Both the position numbers and the translations under genes were made by a program. A DNA stretch of 64,000 nt from Tardibacter sp963781025. Lineage in GTDB: Bacteria > Pseudomonadota > Alphaproteobacteria > Sphingomonadales > Sphingomonadaceae. The notes under the pieces are model-generated. The model was not told the origin of the DNA and searched no databases. It saw only the letters and a program-made list of their open reading frames with translations. This document shows, piece by piece, positions 9,148 to 17,594 of this stretch (position 1 is its first letter; every line of letters starts with the position of its first letter). The stretch is taken from positions 1,426,001 to 1,490,000 of the forward strand of contig CAWADU010000003.1 in the NCBI GenBank assembly GCA_963781025.1, written 5' to 3'.

Positions 9148-9848
9148 GCCGCTACGATTTTATCGCGCGTGGACATGCTTGAATCGGCGACGACCCGTCC
9201 ATCCAGGATTTGGATCTGGCGTTTGCAGGATGTTGCAAGGTTCGTGTCATGCGTCACCATCACGACCGTGACGCCCAGCGCGCGGTTGAGCTCGGAAAAG
9301 AGTTCCATGATCTCCTGCGCGGTCACGCTATCCAGGTTGCCGGTGGGTTCATCGGCGAGCAACAGCTTGGGCTCCCCGACAAGCGCCCGTGCGATCGCCA
9401 CCCGCTGGCGCTGCCCGCCGGACAATTGATCGGGCCGCCTGTCTTCCATTCCCCGCAGCCCTACCCGCGCCAGCATCGCGGTGGCGAGTGGCCCGCGCGC
9501 GCGCTTTGGTATGCCGCGGTAAAGCAGTGGCAGCGCCACATTCTGCGACAGGGTCAGCCGGGGCAGCAGTTGAAAGGACTGAAAGACGAAACCGATCGAG
9601 GCGTTCCGAAACCCCGCTGCCTGTTCGTTTGAAAGATCGGAAACGGGAACCCCGCCGAGTTGATACACCCCCGAACTTGGCCGATCCAGCAGGCCAAGGA
9701 TGTTAAGGAGCGTGCTTTTGCCCGAGCCTGAAGGGCCAAGCAGCGCGCAATATTCCCCGGACTGAATGGATAGCGTGACATTGTCCAGCGCAACGGACGA
9801 TTGCCCGTCATCTGAATATCTTTTCCCCACCCCGGTCAGACTTAGCAC
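9144..9848 (-). CDS. ABC transporter ATP-binding protein, MacB/LolD type
   Basis: A 234-residue ATPase with Walker A GPSGSGKST (about residue 39), Q-loop region, signature LSGGQRQRVAIARAL (about 143) and Walker B LLLADEPTGNLDS. This sequence places it with the LolD/MacB/FtsE group. It powers the permease encoded immediately downstream, with a 4-base start-stop overlap. It is probably the first gene of the exporter operon: a 146-base gap and a hairpin separate it from the small secreted proteins upstream. Confidence 0.93.
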   Translation of the reverse strand: MLSLTGVGKRYSDDGQSSVALDNVTLSIQSGEYCALLGPSGSGKSTLLNILGLLDRPSSGVYQLGGVPVSDLSNEQAAGFRNASIGFVFQSFQLLPRLTLSQNVALPLLYRGIPKRARGPLATAMLARVGLRGMEDRRPDQLSGGQRQRVAIARALVGEPKLLLADEPTGNLDSVTAQEIMELFSELNRALGVTVVMVTHDTNLATSCKRQIQILDGRVVADSSMSTRDKIVAA

Positions 9849-9951
9849 GGCTTTTCCACATAAGTCGTCGGCAAATACATACCCCGATCGCGCTAAGAAG
9901 CAAATCCGGGACTATCCGTCAAAAACGATCGAATGCCACGTCCGAAGATGT

Positions 9952-9981
9952 CATGGCCCCGAGCAATGTCTCAGGGCCATG
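9952..9981 (-). terminator. Hairpin after the first small secreted gene
   Basis: Inverted repeat CATGGCCC / GGGCCATG with an inner GAG/CTC extension and a small loop, 14 bases past the stop of the gene at 9995-10312. There is no clear T tract, so it could slow or end transcription, or only protect the 3' end. Enough may read through to reach the ABC exporter genes. Confidence 0.5.
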
Positions 9982-9994
9982 AGCGTATCATCGA

Positions 9995-10312
9995 TTATGG
10001 TTTAGTGACTTCCCAGCCATTGCCGGTCACCGTGTAGCCGCCAATCCAATTAGCATTGCAATAAGTGGGTAGTCCCGCTTCTATACATGCCGGGATGCCC
10101 GTTGCGTCTTCGATAACTTCTGTCAAATATATATAGTAGCCTGATCCCGGCGGATAAGTCGGAACCCAGGTAGGGAATACTTGTTGATGGTAACCCGATG
10201 ACAGAACACCGGCGGCGCTCCGAACTATAGCAGCAGAGGCTGGTGTGGCCGCTGCACACAGCGCTGCGGACGCAATGGCGCCCATTACGATTTTCTTCAG
10301 AAGATTGGCCAT
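9995..10312 (-). CDS. Small secreted protein with one cysteine pair, tandem copy 1
   Basis: 105 residues starting with a strong Sec signal (MANLLKKIVMGAIASAALC, cleavage after ATPASA), leaving about 78 residues. The mature part has two cysteines (in PACIEAG and PTYCNAN), Tyr/Pro-rich segments and the tail GGYTVTGNGWEVTKP. GAGGGG lies upstream of the ATG. The signal peptide and tail are nearly identical to those of the neighbouring copy while the middles differ, so the pair diverged mainly in the exposed core. I recognise no family. The cysteine pair suggests a disulfide-stabilised periplasmic or exported mini-protein. Confidence 0.8.
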   Translation of the reverse strand: MANLLKKIVMGAIASAALCAAATPASAAIVRSAAGVLSSGYHQQVFPTWVPTYPPGSGYYIYLTEVIEDATGIPACIEAGLPTYCNANWIGGYTVTGNGWEVTKP

Positions 10313-10415
10313 TCAAATTCCCCTCTATTGGACAATATTATCAACCACGATTGGTGATTGACGGTCCGCGTACGCAACACAAACCAAGGAATGGCAGTAT
10401 TCATTTTTTGAATGG

Positions 10416-10450
10416 AAAAACTCAGGGCGCTGAAACATCGGCGCCCTGAG
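10416..10450 (-). terminator. Rho-independent terminator after tandem copy 2
   Basis: On the minus strand a perfect 10-base stem CTCAGGGCGC / GCGCCCTGAG with a 10-base loop is followed by TTTTT, about 10 bases after the stop codon at 10461. Copy 2 therefore probably has its own short transcript, separate from copy 1. Confidence 0.85.
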
Positions 10451-10460
10451 ATATCAACAA

Positions 10461-10769
10461 TTAAGGTTTGGTGACTTCATAGCCATTGCCGGTCACCGTG
10501 TAGCCGGGAACCCAATACCTGCAATGAAATCCAATTGGAGACGTGGTAGCATCGTTGCACGCGACAGCGCTGAGTGGATCATAGACAGTAACGGCATACA
10601 CACCCGTTCCCACGCCTCCCGCCACGATTTCCACAGCCCATTGCGTATAGCCACCCTGCAATATGCCGGAGGCATCCCGAACGACAACTGCAGAAGCTGG
10701 TGTCGCGGCCGCACACAGCGCTGCAGATGCAATTGCGCCCATCACGACTTTTTTCAGAAGATTACTCAT
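10461..10769 (-). CDS. Small secreted protein with one cysteine pair, tandem copy 2
   Basis: 102 residues, paralogue of the gene at 9995-10312. Sec signal MSNLLKKVVMGAIASAALC is cut after ATPASA. The mature part has two cysteines (AVACNDA and GFHCRYW) and the tail PGYTVTGNGYEVTKP. The frame is open 22 codons further upstream, but the ATG at 10769 has GAGAGGA at the right distance and matches copy 1. It is followed by its own terminator. Stop-to-stop spacing to copy 1 is 466 bases, and the non-coding flanks are also alike, so the whole unit was duplicated. Function unknown. Confidence 0.8.
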   Translation of the reverse strand: MSNLLKKVVMGAIASAALCAAATPASAVVVRDASGILQGGYTQWAVEIVAGGVGTGVYAVTVYDPLSAVACNDATTSPIGFHCRYWVPGYTVTGNGYEVTKP

Positions 10770-10799
10770 TTTAGATTCCTCTCTGTTTGAACAATGCCG

Positions 10800-10935
10800 A
10801 TCACGATCATGATCGACAGCGTACGTAACGCACATTTAGAAACCAATTTACTCATTTTGATGAATGTAAACTCTCGAAGCGCTGACAAATCAGAAAGCAC
10901 CCTGAGAAATCATCAATTATGGTTGGTTAATTTTA
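10800..10935 (-). repeat. Degenerate third unit of the small-secreted-protein array
   Basis: Bases 10896-10935 match the end of copy 2 and its downstream DNA (10440-10479) at roughly 31 of 40 positions. This includes CCCTGAG, ATCA.CAATTA and the stop codon, which falls at 10917-10919, 456 bases from the copy 2 stop. The preceding stretch also resembles the spacer before copy 1 (CGTACG.AACGCA, GAATG, GCGCTGA). The coding part beyond about 10940 has lost clear similarity and has no signal peptide. It reads as the remaining 3' end of a decayed third unit. Confidence 0.65.
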
Positions 10936-11727
10936 TTTTTTGGCGACCCTCACCATTTCTTTGTGAGTATATCTTTAAGAAAATCAAATTAATTCTGGTT
11001 AATTTTGATAATATTCAATTCTAAATATTGTTGATCATGTCCGCATTTATGAAATACAGTGCATTTCACGCGGTTTTACGCATGATATGCCCAATATAAA
11101 ATTGCTAATTTTTTTCGATTGATTTTCTCTTGGGAAAATCTTGGTTCTTCAACCTTCTTGTCACTACCGTTACTGCGAGACCGAGATTACTATATCGACA
11201 GTACGCCGATATCGTTACAAAACAGCTTCAATTATGTGATGCAGCTACTTCGCTGGCAGCTTCAGTCGCATAACTGATAGGCGTAATACTGAGGCATAGC
11301 GGATTGTGCCCCGGCCATTCATTTTGATGATAGCTTGCCGCATAGTCGCGGCGCTACGCTGAGCGGTGGCGGCGGACTTTCGTGCTGGACAATCCAATAT
11401 CAGCCAGGACGGCTGCCCTAATCAGGTCTTTAACCAATTTGATGGTCATAACATCCCTTCCCCTGTTGGGGTCCAATATCCCCAATCATCTTCTTCTTTT
11501 TTAAAGCGTCGCAAAAAGATCACGGGAAATCCTATATGTCAACCGGTAGTTGAACGTCCGGAACGATTTGATTTCGTTAACCTTTTTTGGCGTCCGATCA
11601 GGAATCGCGTCTGCATCTGCCGTATCATAAGTATGATAACGTGTATCGCTATTAGCGAGGGCGACATGCCGACCGGGAACCCGAATAATGCCCGAACGAT
11701 TTGCCAATATCGGCTATACTGGAAATG
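10936..11727. other. Low-GC gap without a convincing gene
   Basis: About 790 bases, markedly AT-rich between about 10920 and 11260 compared with the rest of the window. Frames exist, for example 11366-11728 on the plus strand, but none has a good start, recognisable motifs or the local codon pattern. It separates the small-protein array from the DUF1080 gene and may be the eroded remains of further array units or of transferred DNA. Confidence 0.6.
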
Positions 11728-12447
11728 ATGCGCCAGCTCGTCCATGCGTTCGTCTTTATTGGCTGCCTCGCCGCGCCTGCCTTCGCACATGCCGGAGGTC
11801 CGCAAAATCATTTGACCGCGCAGGAAAGGGCCAGCGGCTGGAAACTGTTGTTCGATGGCAGGACAACCAGGGGCTGGCACAATTTTCGGAGCGCTGGCAT
11901 CCGGCCGCAATGGAAAGTCGTTGACGGCGCGCTCACGCTTGCCGGCAAAGACGGCGGCGACATCGTAACCGATGGACAATATGCCAGTTTCGAACTCTCG
12001 CTGGAATGGAAGGTCAGCCCGCATGGCAATAGCGGTATCTTCTATCATGTGGTCGAGGAAGGGCCCGCCGCCTTCATGGTTGCGCCTGAATATCAAGTGC
12101 TGGACAACAGGGGATCGCCCACGCAGCCCATCCACCAGGCGGCGGCGCTCTATGATCTCTACCCTCCGTCACAGGATGCCTCGCTACCGGCGGGGCAGTT
12201 CAACCAAGCCAGATTGGTGGTCGATCACGGCCGCGTGGAGCATTGGCTGAATGGCATCAAGGTACTGGAATACAGGCTCGATTCCCCGGATTTTGCAACG
12301 CGGGTGGCGAAGAGCAAGTTTTCCGCCACGGGCCCGTTCGGCGCCCTGACGAAAAATTTCGGCAAGGCTGGCCGGGGAGCGATCGCGCTTCAGGATCACG
12401 GCACCACAGTTTCGTTTCGCAACATCAAGATAAGGCCGCTCGACTAG
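11728..12447 (+). CDS. Secreted DUF1080 protein (3-keto-disaccharide hydrolase-like)
   Basis: About 239 residues with a Sec signal (VHAFVFIGCLAAPAFAHA) followed by one DUF1080 beta-sandwich of the concanavalin-like fold. It starts at WKLLFDGRTTRGWHNF and includes the typical NSGIFYHV and EYQVLDN segments. The family covers periplasmic glycoside-active proteins, including 3-keto-glycoside hydrolases, so a role in sugar breakdown is likely but the substrate is not. Two adjacent ATGs (11725, 11728) are possible; GGAA sits just upstream and fits the second better. No oxidoreductase partner lies next to it. Confidence 0.85.
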   Translation: MRQLVHAFVFIGCLAAPAFAHAGGPQNHLTAQERASGWKLLFDGRTTRGWHNFRSAGIRPQWKVVDGALTLAGKDGGDIVTDGQYASFELSLEWKVSPHGNSGIFYHVVEEGPAAFMVAPEYQVLDNRGSPTQPIHQAAALYDLYPPSQDASLPAGQFNQARLVVDHGRVEHWLNGIKVLEYRLDSPDFATRVAKSKFSATGPFGALTKNFGKAGRGAIALQDHGTTVSFRNIKIRPLD

Positions 12448-12509
12448 ACCTGGATTGGGAATAGCCCCTTGCCCAACTTGGGCAGTATGCGCCGGTCGGC
12501 AAGGCCCCA

Positions 12510-13205
12510 TCATGGCTGGACCGCTCCCGTGCCTTGATGCCCAAACCCCCGAAGGCGTGCCTCGTGGAGCAGTTGCACCACTTCCTCATCGCTCGTCTGG
12601 TCAAAGCGGTCATAATGCGCGCCCACGGCCAAAAAGGGTTCGGGCTGAGCAAGGCAGACGAACTCGTCGCACTCGCTAACCAGCGTAGCAATGGTGTCGG
12701 GCGGCGCGACGGGCACGGCCAGCACCAGCCGCGCCGGGTTCAGCTTGCGCAACCCCCTGAGCCCGGCTTTGACCGTACCACCCGTGGCTATCCCGTCATC
12801 CACAAGAATGACGGTGCGTCTGGTCACCTCGATCGGGGGCACGCCGTGCAGATAGGTCTGGCGCCGCCGCTCGATTTCCGCGAGCTGGCGCTGCATCTCG
12901 GAACGGATGTAATTCGGGCTTGGCGCAAGCTCTCGAACGACATCCTCGTTGAGTACCAGCTGGGGCTCCTCTCCGTCCACAACCGCGCCTATGCCAAGCT
13001 CTTCATAGCCCGGCGCGCCAAGCTTTCGCACGAACAGCAGGTCAAGCTCCGCATCGAGCGCCGCCGCCACCTCGAACGCGACCGGCACCCCGCCCCTCGG
13101 CAGGGCAAGCACCAGGGGATGGGCCCCGGCAAGCTGGGTCAGCGCCTGCGCAAGGCGCTGCCCGGCCTCACGCCTGTCGCGAAATTCCGCATGACGACCA
13201 ATCAC
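12510..13205 (-). CDS. Phosphoribosyltransferase-domain protein
   Basis: 231 residues of the type I phosphoribosyltransferase fold, with the PRPP-binding motif VILVDDGIATGGT at about residues 131-143 and an early LALPRGGVPVAFEVA segment. This stand-alone form, with the conserved FVRKLGAPGYEELGIGAV stretch, is common in bacteria and often found near stress genes. Its substrate is not established. The start is GTG at 13205 with AGGAAG upstream. It converges with the DUF1080 gene. Confidence 0.88.
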   Translation of the reverse strand: MIGRHAEFRDRREAGQRLAQALTQLAGAHPLVLALPRGGVPVAFEVAAALDAELDLLFVRKLGAPGYEELGIGAVVDGEEPQLVLNEDVVRELAPSPNYIRSEMQRQLAEIERRRQTYLHGVPPIEVTRRTVILVDDGIATGGTVKAGLRGLRKLNPARLVLAVPVAPPDTIATLVSECDEFVCLAQPEPFLAVGAHYDRFDQTSDEEVVQLLHEARLRGFGHQGTGAVQP

Positions 13206-13443
13206 GCTCGCTTCCTTTCGAAATGGCGGCCAGTCTACAGCCGAAAGGCATGTTGCCTAAGCGCCTCGTCGTTGGCCCGGGTTTGATCGGATATGGTGTG
13301 CCGCAGGAAATGATTCAGGGCCCCGAGGCAATGGGAGAGTCAGCGCCGGATGCATGAAACTATCGACGTCTGGCCATATGCTCTGGAACGGCTGGAGAAA
13401 TCAGCCAGACCAGGGACCAACCGGCTAGGACCGTCCCTGTCGC

Positions 13444-13462
13444 CGGTTAAAAGTTTTAACCG
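13444..13462. repeat. Perfect palindrome beside the GGDEF gene
   Basis: CGGTTAAAA-G-TTTTAACCG, nine-base arms around one base, in the 275-base gap between the phosphoribosyltransferase start and the GGDEF gene end. It lies about 20 bases past the GGDEF stop, so a 3' hairpin is possible. The tight symmetry also suits a dimeric DNA-binding protein upstream of the phosphoribosyltransferase gene. Confidence 0.5.
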
Positions 13463-13480
13463 AAAGCCCCGTGGCAGCTT

Positions 13481-14723
13481 TCAACCTGCTTCTTGCCCGC
13501 TGGTCGAAGAACCGTGAAAGGGCCCGGTTCGGATGGGGTCATCCGTCGTATAGAAATGCAGTTGCGCCTTGCCATCGCTCTTTGATTTATAAAGAGCCGA
13601 ATCTGCGCACGCTGCAAGGCGTTCCAGGTCGAGCCCGTTCTCGGGCGCTATTGCAATCCCTACGCTGACGGAAATGCGCATGGCCTGACCATCGACCTCA
13701 TAAGGGGCGCTCAGTTGCCTTATGATCCGGCGCGCAAGCATTTCTGCTTCGCTGATGTGTCCTATACCTTCCTGGATCACCAGAAACTCATCGCCGCCGA
13801 GGCGCGCCACCGTGTCGTTCGAGCGCACGGTGTCCCTCAACCTGCGCGCAACCTCGCAAAGAATTGCATCGCCAGCCGGATGACCGTGAAGGTCATTGAC
13901 TGCCTTGAACTCATCAAGGTCAAGGTAGTGCACGGCGAGATGTCGCCCAGCGTTCTTTATCGTTTTGACGCTGTCCTGAAATCGCTTGCGCAACAGCAAT
14001 CTGTTGGGAAGGTCGGTCAGCGGATCCCTTTGCGCCAGGAGCGCAAGATCATGCTTGATCGTTAAATGCTGTACCGACGAATTGTATAAGTGACGTACCG
14101 TCTCAAGACTTATCATTGTGACTGCGGCTATCAGCAATGCCTCGACAAGAAAGATCTCGGTGTGGAAAGGAACCCCTCCTCCCATTGCGGCCTGTAACGC
14201 CAACCCAAGCACCGTTGGAACTGTCGCGATTAGAAGACTCTGGAACACATATCAACGGCCGCGCAGCAATGCGCGATACGGTTCCGGCGCCGAAAGTGAA
14301 AACCAGACTGATTGCAACCATATGAAGTAGCGGCGAGTGAGCGCCCAGAACATGAATATTAAACCCGGCCAGCAGCGCCGCGAAGGTAATTATACCTACG
14401 GCATAACGCCCTTCCCATATTTTGAGCGCAGGAATGCTTTGGTCGGATCCGCCGGCACGTTGATACGCTCCTATCATCGCTATGCGAGCAAGTGTGACCA
14501 GAGCTGCGGCGACCGTAAGAAACCCAATAATAGGATCTGGCCGTTCCGTGAGGATCAGCGCTCCGATCAGGACGTACAGGACACCAAGTGCGAAAATGGG
14601 GACCTTCATTGTAAACAGCGTGGCAACCAGGTCCCGGTAGACAGCATCTGGAAGGGTTTCGCGCCAAGCCCCCCTAAGCTTTATACGCTGGAGAGCTTTT
14701 CCAGGGAGCCACGGTGATTGCAT
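13481..14723 (-). CDS. Membrane diguanylate cyclase (GGDEF), interrupted by a +1 frameshift
   Basis: Two overlapping frames together encode one protein of about 413 residues. The first (from ATG 14723) carries several transmembrane helices. The second continues with two more helices (IATVPTVLGLALQAA; FLVEALLIAAVTMISLE) and a complete GGDEF domain starting at RDPLTDLPNR, with the active-site LGGDEF intact. The frame changes around 14242-14256; removing one base restores continuity (1243 minus 1 is divisible by three). The domain would make cyclic di-GMP in response to a signal sensed in or near the membrane. Either a recent pseudogene or, more likely, a sequence error like those in dnaN and gyrB. 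Confidence 0.8.
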
Positions 14724-14898
14724 CGTCCGAGCGTCTGTCGGTTAGGTTAACATTCCGTTGACATTGGGGCCGCTGAAAGCGTGTGGCCTCACCCCGCCGT
14801 TTGTCGTGAACCATCGACCGAATGAGACAACGCTCTTGGGGCGAACAAGGTAATAAATCCTGCTCCAATTGCGAGGGCTCGGCGCAAGATTTCAGAGC

Positions 14899-16668
14899 TT
14901 AAATCTCACCGAATAGCTCTCGCTGTGTTTTTTCAAGTTCTTCGGCATAGCGTCGACGTACATGTGTCTCGGACAATAGGCCGAGAATTTGCCTGTCCGG
15001 GGAAAGAACAGCCAGTTCGTCGCATTCGGCTTCATCGAAGCGGCGCATGACCGCGAGGATGTCCATGCCCGGTGTGAGAGCTGCATCCTTTCGACTTGCC
15101 ACGTCTCCCATCAACGCGGTGGTCGGAACATCGTCGCCATAGACGGCATTGAGATTGGCGATGCCGGCATAGCAGTCGTCAGGGTCTGAAAGGACGACAC
15201 GGCTTGTTGAACCCAACGGGAAATGCTTGCGAAATTCGGCAACGGTCAAAAGCGCGGAAATGGGCTCGACGCGCCTCATCATTCGCCCGGCGGTCAAGGT
15301 TTTCACCCATCCGACGTCACGGGCGCTCTTGATGGTCTCGCCGCGCAGATGCAACCGCCATGTCGAGAAGGAATAGCCAAATCTGTCACGCACAATCGTG
15401 CTGGAAATGAGTGCGGCCGCAATGACCGCGCCGGTGAGGGCAAAATCGTGCGTCGCCTCAAGCACCAGCATCGACATGGTCATCGGCCCCCCGACGACAG
15501 CAACCGCAAGCGCGGCCATGCCGACAAGCGCTGCATCAACTGTGTTGATCGACGAATGCATCGTGAAATGGGCTAGGCCAAGTCCGAACATATGGCCGAG
15601 CAGCGAGCCAAGGAACAGCGAGGCAAAGAACAGGCCGCCACGGAATCCGAAACCGAGAGACACGATCGAGGCACAGCACTTCAGGAGAAACACAGATGCC
15701 AGCAATCCAAAGGACGCACCCATGATCAAGTTCAAATGAAGCGCGCCATGACCGGATGAAACCACCTGGGGCGAGACGATCGCAATGCACATCAGCAACA
15801 ATCCACCTATCGCCGGGCGGAGCCACGGGGTGACCGGTACACGCCGCACCACGGTCTCCATACCACTGACGAGTCGCATAAGAACGATGCCAACCACCGC
15901 GCAGATCGCCCCGAGAATTGCGTAGAGAAGATAATCGGATGCATGCGTCGACGCGCTACCGGACAGGGCAATCAGATAGCTCGGCGAACCCAGTCCGCGA
16001 GCGACCAGAGCAGCGGCCAGAGCAGCGGCGGCCACCGGGGCGATTGCCGATGGCGTGTAGGCGCCGATCACTATCTCGAAGGCGTAAAAGGCGCCGGTCA
16101 GGGGCGCTCCGAAGGCCGCGGCGATTGCAGCACCCGCGCCAGCTCCTACAAGGGTTCGCAAGTCCGATCGCCGCAACCTCAACCGCTGGCCCGCGACCGA
16201 GGCAATTCCCGCGCCGATCTGTGCGTAGGCTGCCTCCAGCCCGACAGATGCGCCGAACCCGTTGGAGATCAACGTCTGGCCGGAAATAGCAAGACTGTCC
16301 GGGAAGGACATTCGGCCCCCATGCAGAGCGTTGGCCTCCACCGCGTCGACCAGGGACCGCTTCCTGACGCTGACCGCCAGGCCGAACAGGCCCAAGAGCA
16401 ACCCACCAAGAGGCAACATCAGAAGTTGATAAGGAGAAAGCGATGGAACGGCGCTCAGGTGTGTCCCCGCAGGCAGCTTAAACGCCAGATGCTGAAAAGT
16501 TCGAGCGATCGCCCCTTGAATGACAGTCAGTAGCCCCGCCGCCGTGCCGACAACGATGGCAAGCGCGATGAACCATGCCTCGCTCGCGCGTAACCTGCGG
16601 CGGAGCCATGTCATATCTCGTCGGATAATGTTCTCAATCACCCCGGTCACCGGCCGGAAGTAGCGCAT
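14899..16668 (-). CDS. ClC-family chloride channel/antiporter with C-terminal CBS region
   Basis: 589 residues: about ten or more membrane helices (residues 30-430), then a cytoplasmic region of about 140 residues that looks like a CBS pair. The selectivity-filter motifs differ from textbook ClC proteins. The GREGP position reads GLEAA (the gating glutamate is kept), and the GGxFxP position reads GGLFFAS. It therefore belongs to a divergent branch, and anion selectivity may differ from chloride. The CBS pair suggests control by adenine nucleotides. It stands alone, with no operon partner. Confidence 0.88.
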   Translation of the reverse strand: MRYFRPVTGVIENIIRRDMTWLRRRLRASEAWFIALAIVVGTAAGLLTVIQGAIARTFQHLAFKLPAGTHLSAVPSLSPYQLLMLPLGGLLLGLFGLAVSVRKRSLVDAVEANALHGGRMSFPDSLAISGQTLISNGFGASVGLEAAYAQIGAGIASVAGQRLRLRRSDLRTLVGAGAGAAIAAAFGAPLTGAFYAFEIVIGAYTPSAIAPVAAAALAAALVARGLGSPSYLIALSGSASTHASDYLLYAILGAICAVVGIVLMRLVSGMETVVRRVPVTPWLRPAIGGLLLMCIAIVSPQVVSSGHGALHLNLIMGASFGLLASVFLLKCCASIVSLGFGFRGGLFFASLFLGSLLGHMFGLGLAHFTMHSSINTVDAALVGMAALAVAVVGGPMTMSMLVLEATHDFALTGAVIAAALISSTIVRDRFGYSFSTWRLHLRGETIKSARDVGWVKTLTAGRMMRRVEPISALLTVAEFRKHFPLGSTSRVVLSDPDDCYAGIANLNAVYGDDVPTTALMGDVASRKDAALTPGMDILAVMRRFDEAECDELAVLSPDRQILGLLSETHVRRRYAEELEKTQRELFGEI

Positions 16669-17016
16669 TTTTTCTTCGGGGTCGCCTCGAAACGTCTGCT
16701 TTTCGCCAGTTTACTCGGCGGGCGGCTATCCGATTTTCACCATTGTGAACATTCGCGTGCTTTGGAAATGACGGTTAGAAATATCAACCGCGCAATATGC
16801 CGCGCCAGCAGGCACCAAACGCATGGAGCCCTTGGACAGAGGCTGTTTGTAAAGGCTCAGGCGCCGTCGTATCAAAACCACCCCGGTCTTGACACCAAAG
16901 CCGCCACGGCTGCACCCGGAACTATTATAAAGGCATTACAATTATTTATAATAGTCTCAAAGCACAGATTGCTGGAGGCGAAACGCCATTTAATCATTGA
17001 ATATATAAATGTGAAC
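16669..17016. other. Gap downstream of tRNA-Arg(CCT), no gene seen
   Basis: About 350 bases between the ClC start and the 3' end of tRNA-Arg. The half nearest the tRNA is AT-rich and holds the inverted repeat at 16921-16955. No credible frame, integrase or direct repeat of the tRNA end was found. The first part should carry the ClC promoter. Confidence 0.6.
16921..16955. repeat. AT-rich perfect inverted repeat near tRNA-Arg
   Basis: ACTATTATAAA / TTTATAATAGT, eleven-base perfect arms around a 13-base spacer, about 60 bases past the 3' end of tRNA-Arg(CCT). No T tract follows in the tRNA direction, so it is not a classical terminator. Its composition is unlike the surrounding GC-rich DNA, which may mark an old insertion scar or a binding site. 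Confidence 0.6.
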
Positions 17017-17093
17017 TGGTGCCCCCGAGTGGACTCGAACCACCGGCCTGCGGTTTAGGAAACCGTCGCTCTATCCTGCTGAGCTACGGGGGC
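17017..17093 (-). tRNA. tRNA-Arg(CCT)
   Basis: Minus-strand cloverleaf of 77 bases with encoded CCA (complement at 17017-17019). Acceptor GCCCCCG pairs with CGGGGGC, the D-arm is GCTC...GAGC, the anticodon loop TTCCTAA gives CCT, and the seven-base T-loop is TTCGAGT. The outer anticodon-stem pair is an A-C mismatch. The normal length here contrasts with the overlong tRNA-Arg(TCT) at 2586. Confidence 0.96.
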
Positions 17094-17138
17094 ATGCCTG
17101 CCTTGTGCGAAAGCGCGGACCACAGTTCAAGCTAAAAC

Positions 17139-17594
17139 TCACGCATCCGACCGGCGGCGCGATATGGGCAGCGGCAGCGGCGCGACCGGAACACCCTCGT
17201 CGATAAGCGCGCGTGCTTCAGCGGCCGTGGCCTCGCCATAAATCTGCCGATGATCGAGATCGCCCAGATGCATGGCGCGCGCCTCTTCGGCAAAGCGATC
17301 GCCTACATAGTCGGCGTTCTTCACCAACTCCGCCTGGGCCTTGGCAAGGGCGCCTAGCATTTCCTTCATCCGCGCCGGATCCTCGCCGCTGGACATGGCA
17401 ATGGCGCGCGCGTCGCGGCGCTGGTTATTCTTCGCACCGACGGCAGGTGCCATAAGTGCCTTTTCAACGCGGTCGTCCCCGCATATCGGACAGGATACAA
17501 GCTTCCGTTCGCGCTGGCTTTCCCAATCCTCGGACGAACCGAACCATGCCTCGAAAACATGGCCCGCAGCGCATTTGATGTCGAAGACGATCAT
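17139..17594 (-). CDS. DUF1178 family protein
   Basis: 151 residues with the DUF1178 signature: MIVFDIKCAAGHVFEAWF at the start and a CPICG pair near residue 35. Cys8 and His12 with the CPIC pair suggest a small zinc ribbon. The rest is helical, charged and probably cytoplasmic. Function is unknown across the family. Its start overlaps the stop of the upstream nitrilase-family amidase by 4 bases, an arrangement suggesting translational coupling. Confidence 0.9.
   Translation of the reverse strand: MIVFDIKCAAGHVFEAWFGSSEDWESQRERKLVSCPICGDDRVEKALMAPAVGAKNNQRRDARAIAMSSGEDPARMKEMLGALAKAQAELVKNADYVGDRFAEEARAMHLGDLDHRQIYGEATAAEARALIDEGVPVAPLPLPISRRRSDA

Noticed and set aside
11366..11728. 120-residue frame in the low-GC gap
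   Set aside because: No motif, poor start, and runs up to the real DUF1080 start.
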